From JADJLQ01 sp040007895 (GTDB lineage Bacteria > Bacteroidota > Bacteroidia > Chitinophagales > Saprospiraceae), in the NCBI GenBank assembly GCA_040007895.1, contig JBDTUE010000023.1:1-32154 (forward strand): a stretch of 32,154 nt of DNA, written 5' to 3'. Both the position numbers and the translations under genes were made by a program. Of the stretch, positions 30,001 through 32,154 are shown in pieces. The notes under the pieces are model-generated. The model was given only the letters and a program-made list of their open reading frames with translations. It did not search any database and was not told the DNA's origin. Position 1 is the first letter of the stretch. Each line of letters opens with the position of its first letter.

Positions 30001-32154
30001 GAAGCTGAAAATTCGGGGGTTAGTAATCCTCTATTGATAAATTGTATCATTAGTGGCAATAGAACTGAAGGCAATGGTGGTGGAATTAATAATGAAGCAT
30101 TAGGTGGCAATGCAGGACCAACTTTAATCAATAGCGTATTAGCCGGTAATTATGCAGGGGACAGAGGTGGAGCAATTTTTACACATGGTTCGAATGTAAA
30201 CACCACAATATGGAATACTATTGTTTGGAATAATGATAGTCAGAGCGGGACTATATTTGAATCCACAGGAGCCGGATTTGATGCTTCCTATTGTATCATT
30301 CAAGCTAATGCTTTAGCAGAAGTAAATAATCTGATTGGAAATAAGACGGCTAATCCATTATTTTTTAATGCACCACTTTCATCTTCATCGCCTACCATCA
30401 TTGGTAATTTCCATATTTCAGTGAATTCTCCGGCTATTGATATGGGTACTCTTGTCAATGCCCCTTCTTTTGATCTGGATGGAAATCTGAGGCCATTTAA
30501 TGATAGTATCGATATCGGAGCTTATGAATTTATAGGCCCGGATTGTAACCTTTTCACTTCGAATGTAATTTATGTGGACTCTTCTTCTAATGGATTACAG
30601 GATGGAAATTCATGGCTTACGGCATATTCCAATCTGCAGGATGCATTAGCGGCGATTAAATTTTGTAATCATATTGATACTATTAAAGTAGCGCAGGGTA
30701 CTTATTTCCCTAGTTCTTTCGATACATTGAATCAATGTGGTGAATCGACAATTTTAATTCCCTCACAATACGATTTTTTCTTTATCCCTGACTCATCGGT
30801 TGTCCTGGGTGGTTATCCCCAAGGAGGAGGAACCAATGATCAACGAGATCCACATTGCCATCTTACCATATTAAGTGGAGATATTGATCATGATGGTGAT
30901 AGCTCAGGCAATAGCTATAATGTAGTCAAAACGATTAATTATAATGGCGTAATCAAGTTTGATGGCTTTATCATAGAGCATGGCAACGCCGTACCAATCT
31001 GTGAAGAAGGTGGAGGCTGGTGGGATGGCAGTGCGACAGATAGTGCCAAGCTTTACATTAGAAATACCATATTCCGATACAATTTTGCAATTCAGGGTGG
31101 CGGTTTTTATGGCGAGGGAAATCGGGATTTATGCATTACTTCATCCGAATTTTATAATAATGAAGCAGTAGAAAGCCCATCCTGTTTTCAACTTGGTTCA
31201 GGAGGCGGAGGAGCATATTTAGGACCTATTCCAATCAATGGCGATACGGCCTTTGTACGATTGGAGAATGTATTATGGCATGATAATAAAGCAGAATATG
31301 GTGGAGCCTTAGCCGGAGTAACTATTAACCTGTTTAATGAAGTCATCGACATTGTAAATAATACGTTTACGTTAAACAGCCCGGATGCTTATTATAATGA
31401 TAGTCAAGGCAAAATAAGGATCTTAAATACGATCATGTGGAATAATGGTGGTGGTTCAATAGCAGGATCCAATATCCCTGAAGTAAATAACAGTCTAATT
31501 GAGGGCGGTTATGCAGGAATGAATAATAAAAATATCGATCCATTATTTCAGGACCCTAATTCCAATTTCCATCTTAAACAAGCTTCTCCTGCTATTGATA
31601 TGGGAGAAAACAGTTATAGTAATGATACCATAGATCTTGATGGTCTTCCACGAATTGCCCGTACAGTTATCGATATGGGTGTTTATGAATCGGTTTTAAA
31701 TTGTAATAGTGATACACTTTATGTATTGTCAGATGGATCGTTACCTGCGATTCCTATAGATTCAATTTTAAAAGTAGCCATCTCTAATGAATTTATTGTT
31801 TTAGTAAATTCATCTCCATTGGAGAATCTTGAATTGGACTGTGATCGGGCCGGGAAAAACAATTTTTCAATACGTATACTCCGCGGATGTAATCAGGCAT
31901 TGATCGACAGTTGTACCAAAATGATTTGGATTATAGATACATTCCCAAAGGAACTTATTGGAATCGATCAGGTCAATGTCTCGCTGGATGATGATTGTAT
32001 GGTCATAGTAAGTCCTGAAGATCTCCTGCTTGGAGTTAAAGGATGTACTAATAATTATGAAATCATATTACAGTATCCCAACGGCACGATGCATTATGAT
32101 CCGCCAAATAAAGTGGATCGCACGCACATCGGTTATTGTTTATTGTATAGCGTA
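24037..32154 (+). CDS. Giant secreted multi-module beta-helix protein, 3' end outside window
   Basis: One uninterrupted frame of 2706 codons, open at the window edge. The signal peptide is MQIN...SIIFWFIWIFSNLHAQ (an ATG at 24049 is also possible). Residues about 36-85 hold the Bacteroidota pattern GGMATGIGGTASYSIG...QGLQQP. Then come six tandem modules of about 390-460 residues, each starting IYVDxxATGxNNGxSWANAxxDLQ. Within each module follow IKVAQGTYYPS, SFNIPDSxVxLGGYEG, CNKTILCGDI, NNSYHVV, GFxIxGGNA and GGGWYN. Next are two to five PMP-like helix coils (xGNxAxxGGGxYN...xLINCI), and finally SPAIDMG, DLDGNxR and DIGAYE, the choice-of-anchor-Q type ending. From about residue 2560 the sequence changes to a different domain. 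It is expected to be a very large surface protein, perhaps an adhesin or a polysaccharide-contact fibre. I infer T9SS export, with a sorting domain beyond the edge. Confidence 0.92.
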   Translation, partial: MQINMTACTCRRLITNKSLSIIFWFIWIFSNLHAQQGPVASGGMATGIGGTASYSIGLYYYTPIYGTGPSSCITITQGLQQPDLFLEVVDCNLYSGKIYVDANNLNTTKDGSSWSNAFASLQEALQIANSCPIDTILVAQGTYYPSDTAVIFDPCGLPIDTIYPDRRVSFDIPDSIVILGGYEGILGDTNSRDVICNKTILSGEIQQDGDLSNNSYHVVTTIQVDTATRIDGFYIMGGNADSTVFPFNSGGGWYNDGSTGGASSPIIRNCIFTGNQADFGGGIYNNAQDGLCDPLLINCIFNNNTAVLDGGAMYNSGVNGFCNFKIINSIISGNIAENGGGVYNSGPGGECAPRFINCVFNGNSATLFGGALYNNDGRPWLINSIIWNNSTAYEVAGNGVTVVMNSITQSGSTYLDFGGNKPDGTDPKFFYSPAAMDAPTSAGNFHVLSSSVAIDMGDNMSNSTSFDLDGNLRIQNDTIDIGAYESSFFDCTLYTAGIIYVDSSATGLNNGSSWANAYTDLQEALNAARLCSLVDSVKVAQGTYYPSRLDTLVIIDPCTDLPSDTIYFTVDSSVSFNIPDSLVVLGGYGRGDDSLTRDWVCNKTILCGDIDGDGQLIGNSLHVITTFNVDTLTLVDGFCISGGNADGTGLPDGGGGGWYNSSDPDNRSNPTIRNCIFQSNHATIYGGGLYNEGVAGRTANPRIINCSFIGNSAQNGGAINNYGGYSGTSSPLIINSVFKANTSTVAGGAIESNGGEMGNSNPIILNCIFSGNSTEGNGGAMLNNADPSGTCNPVITNTVFNGNYAGDEGGAIFNYGGSGTLVPLIRNCIFWNNDALNSGPVFSNFGNATPTVSYSIIQGGGGGSGINDPSITSGSPTSDQGGNKFDTNPLFILSEPASSAPTALGNFHTFSYSPAIDMGVNAANNYPTDLDGNLRIKNGTIDIGPYETGFFECTFYTAGIVYVDSTATGANNGSSWANAYTDLQDALMATRLCELIDTIKVAQGSYYPSKLDTFIYPSVCPGVPSDTFYFSTNRTVSFNIPDSIIVLGGYEGLSGDTLAVRNWGCNKTILCGDIDQNGDTLNNSYHVVFTSNVDSTLVVDGFYIQGGNATGTGIYGGGGGWYNEGTPGIGISTPLIKNCYFVGNVATNGGGMYNRGTSGGLSSPIVINSIFSGNVAVFGGGMFNNGGDGNSSPRLINTTFASNLATAGGAMYNGGNVGICTPNIVNSIFWDNAAGIGPVFYNSYANPTISYSLFQAADLTSLMIGDAPHSVTDGGNNKYNLDPIFLFSPPAGLTTAGDYHVASSSPVINMGLNSANFEVIDLDASPRFFGIIDMGPYEFQSTDCNLFTNKIVYVDLDATGTNNGTSWANAFNDLNLALFIANSCSEVDTIKVAQGIYYPSLPDTLSYCNGASIIFFVPSRAASFNIPDSTVVLGGYPGVSGDTLAVRDWVCNQTILCGDIGNPGDSTDNSYHVVVTTNIDTSIIDGFIIKGGNADSTYPYSAGGGWYNNGSGNGNKSTPTIMNCTITGNAAEEGAGINNDGRNGGNSSPLLINCIISGNNASLYGGGIDNVGLNGKSNPRLINCIISGNIAGMEGGGLDNYAEEGESSSSLINCVISGNLSLGDGGGMFNSSLNGISNSTLVNCILWNNSALISDPVISENLGSTTIITYSIIQSGLLDAGTDITSPTNKVQGTDPLFLISPPASAAPTAKGNFHVLAFSPAIDMGTLTNAPVYDLDGNPRPINGIVDIGAYETGFFDCSIYAKGVIYVDSAAIGLNNGTSWANAFTDLQTALMATRLCNALDTIKVAQGTYYPTQTDSIIVVDPCTSLPTDTIKHLFDRNISFNIPDTIVILGGYEGVQGDTLAERNWTCNKTILCGDIDQNGDSVNNSYHVVITQNVSNQTMVDGFCISGGNAVNGATYSGGGWYNNGSGGGNSAPVIRNCIIQLNSALQGGGLFNDGNNGNSSPTLINTIIRGNYAIEDGGGIYNEAENSGVSNPLLINCIISGNRTEGNGGGINNEALGGNAGPTLINSVLAGNYAGDRGGAIFTHGSNVNTTIWNTIVWNNDSQSGTIFESTGAGFDASYCIIQANALAEVNNLIGNKTANPLFFNAPLSSSSPTIIGNFHISVNSPAIDMGTLVNAPSFDLDGNLRPFNDSIDIGAYEFIGPDCNLFTSNVIYVDSSSNGLQDGNSWLTAYSNLQDALAAIKFCNHIDTIKVAQGTYFPSSFDTLNQCGESTILIPSQYDFFFIPDSSVVLGGYPQGGGTNDQRDPHCHLTILSGDIDHDGDSSGNSYNVVKTINYNGVIKFDGFIIEHGNAVPICEEGGGWWDGSATDSAKLYIRNTIFRYNFAIQGGGFYGEGNRDLCITSSEFYNNEAVESPSCFQLGSGGGGAYLGPIPINGDTAFVRLENVLWHDNKAEYGGALAGVTINLFNEVIDIVNNTFTLNSPDAYYNDSQGKIRILNTIMWNNGGGSIAGSNIPEVNNSLIEGGYAGMNNKNIDPLFQDPNSNFHLKQASPAIDMGENSYSNDTIDLDGLPRIARTVIDMGVYESVLNCNSDTLYVLSDGSLPAIPIDSILKVAISNEFIVLVNSSPLENLELDCDRAGKNNFSIRILRGCNQALIDSCTKMIWIIDTFPKELIGIDQVNVSLDDDCMVIVSPEDLLLGVKGCTNNYEIILQYPNGTMHYDPPNKVDRTHIGYCLLYSV
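24328..25530 (+). repeat. Beta-helix module 1 of the giant protein
   Basis: 401 codons, starting IYVDANNLNTTKDGSSWSNA and ending with the FFDC junction. It has four GNxA...GG(G/A)xYN coils (TGNQADFGGGIYN, NNNTAVLDGGAMYN, SGNIAENGGGVYN, NGNSATLFGGALYN). It is the most divergent opening of the first five modules, and the usual CGDI is SGEI. Confidence 0.85.
25531..26916 (+). repeat. Beta-helix module 2 of the giant protein
   Basis: 462 codons, the longest module, with five coils (including QSNHATIYGGGLYN, IGNSAQNGGAINN, SGNSTEGNGGAMLN and NGNYAGDEGGAIFN). It also carries a glycine-rich insertion GGGGGSGIND before the TDQGG/NPLF segment. Confidence 0.85.
26917..28089 (+). repeat. Beta-helix module 3 of the giant protein
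   Basis: 391 codons, the shortest of the first five, with only three coils (VGNVATNGGGMYN, SGNVAVFGGGMFN, ASNLATAGGAMYN). The end is altered to SPVINMG and IDMGPYEF rather than SPAIDMG and DIGAYE. Confidence 0.85.
28090..29334 (+). repeat. Beta-helix module 4 of the giant protein
   Basis: 415 codons with four coils, three of them near-copies (LINCIISGNNASLYGGGIDN, LINCIISGNIAGMEGGGLDN, LINCVISGNLSLGDGGGMFN), pointing to recent duplication of single coils inside the module. Confidence 0.85.
29335..30567 (+). repeat. Beta-helix module 5 of the giant protein
   Basis: 411 codons with four coils (QLNSALQGGGLFN, RGNYAIEDGGGIYN, SGNRTEGNGGGINN, AGNYAGDRGGAIF). It is close to modules 2 and 3 in its opening (TALMATRLC, DTIKVAQGTYYP). 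Confidence 0.85.
30568..31710 (+). repeat. Beta-helix module 6 of the giant protein
   Basis: About 381 codons. The opening is kept (IYVDSSSNGLQDGNSWLTAY), but the coil region is irregular, with two or three recognisable coils and a cysteine-bearing segment ESPSCFQLGSGGGGAYL. It ends SPAIDMG, DLDGLPR and IDMGVYESVLNC, after which the module pattern stops. Confidence 0.8.
31711..32154 (+). other. Start of the non-helical C-terminal region of the giant protein
   Basis: 148 codons unlike the modules. A linker (SDGSLPAIPIDSILKVAI) leads to a domain containing DQVNVSLDDDCMVIVSPEDL, then VKGCTNNYEIILQYPNG and THIGYCLLYSV. I recognise this as like a repeated domain in very large Saprospiraceae surface proteins, usually followed by CWG and IED motifs. 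That recognition is from memory and was not checked by a search. Confidence 0.6.

Noticed and set aside
24105..31171. Many 60-117-codon frames on both strands inside the giant gene
   Set aside because: They are shadows of the repetitive sequence; their similar wording reflects the modules read in other frames.
24037..32154. A frameshift or several separate genes in the right-hand 8 kb
   Set aside because: I checked translation at many points. The same frame stays open from 24037 to the window end, and the module motifs run on without a break.

Overview
The window looks like chromosomal DNA of a Bacteroidota bacterium, most likely of the Saprospiraceae type. The grounds are: AT-rich sequence with a housekeeping gene mix; promoters fitting the Bacteroidota -7 box TAnnTTTG; almost no Shine-Dalgarno sequences in front of genes; a fused SecDF; a TonB-dependent receptor with an N-terminal carboxypeptidase-regulatory-like domain; a PorE/OmpA-type lipoprotein; a type IX secretion (T9SS) C-terminal sorting domain; and a giant secreted protein built from beta-helix modules. 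The lineage call is inference from gene content, not from a marker-gene tree.

Layout. 1-2612 (minus): dihydrolipoyl dehydrogenase (last few codons outside the window), preceded by a lipoprotein made of WG repeats. 2613-2942: non-coding stretch with four successive strong inverted repeats. 2943-6666: small secreted protein (+), T9SS-sorted protein (-), TonB-dependent receptor (+, N-terminus uncertain). 6734-7707: DUF2721 membrane protein and a Kbp/YgaU-like BON-LysM protein, convergent, sharing a terminator. 8057-13302: secDF and a TPR/PD40/OmpA lipoprotein. 13286-14922: small unknown protein (-) and branched-chain aminotransferase (+). 15167-18087: mutS2 and ndk, convergent, separated by heptad repeats. 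18179-21771: probable operon of DHH phosphoesterase, FKBP lipoprotein, prfB (with a programmed +1 frameshift) and a DinB-like protein. 21968-22441: MazG-like pyrophosphohydrolase. 22754-23974: secreted fibre-like protein. 24037 to the right edge: one uninterrupted frame of 2706 codons, still open, encoding a signal peptide, six tandem beta-helix modules and the start of a different C-terminal domain.

The genes fall into two groups. One is ordinary core metabolism and information processing (lpd, ilvE, ndk, prfB, mutS2, NrnA-like phosphoesterase). The other is envelope and export: SecDF drives Sec export, the OmpA/PorE-like lipoprotein fits peptidoglycan anchoring of T9SS, and the T9SS-sorted protein, fibre protein and giant beta-helix protein would be exported products.

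I did not find a defence system, CRISPR array, prophage, insertion sequence, rRNA or tRNA. The most unusual content is the modular giant protein, the non-coding repeat structures (2671-2863, 15023-15105, 17559-17664, 21820-21912), the prfB recoding site and several genes whose promoters sit almost on the start codon.
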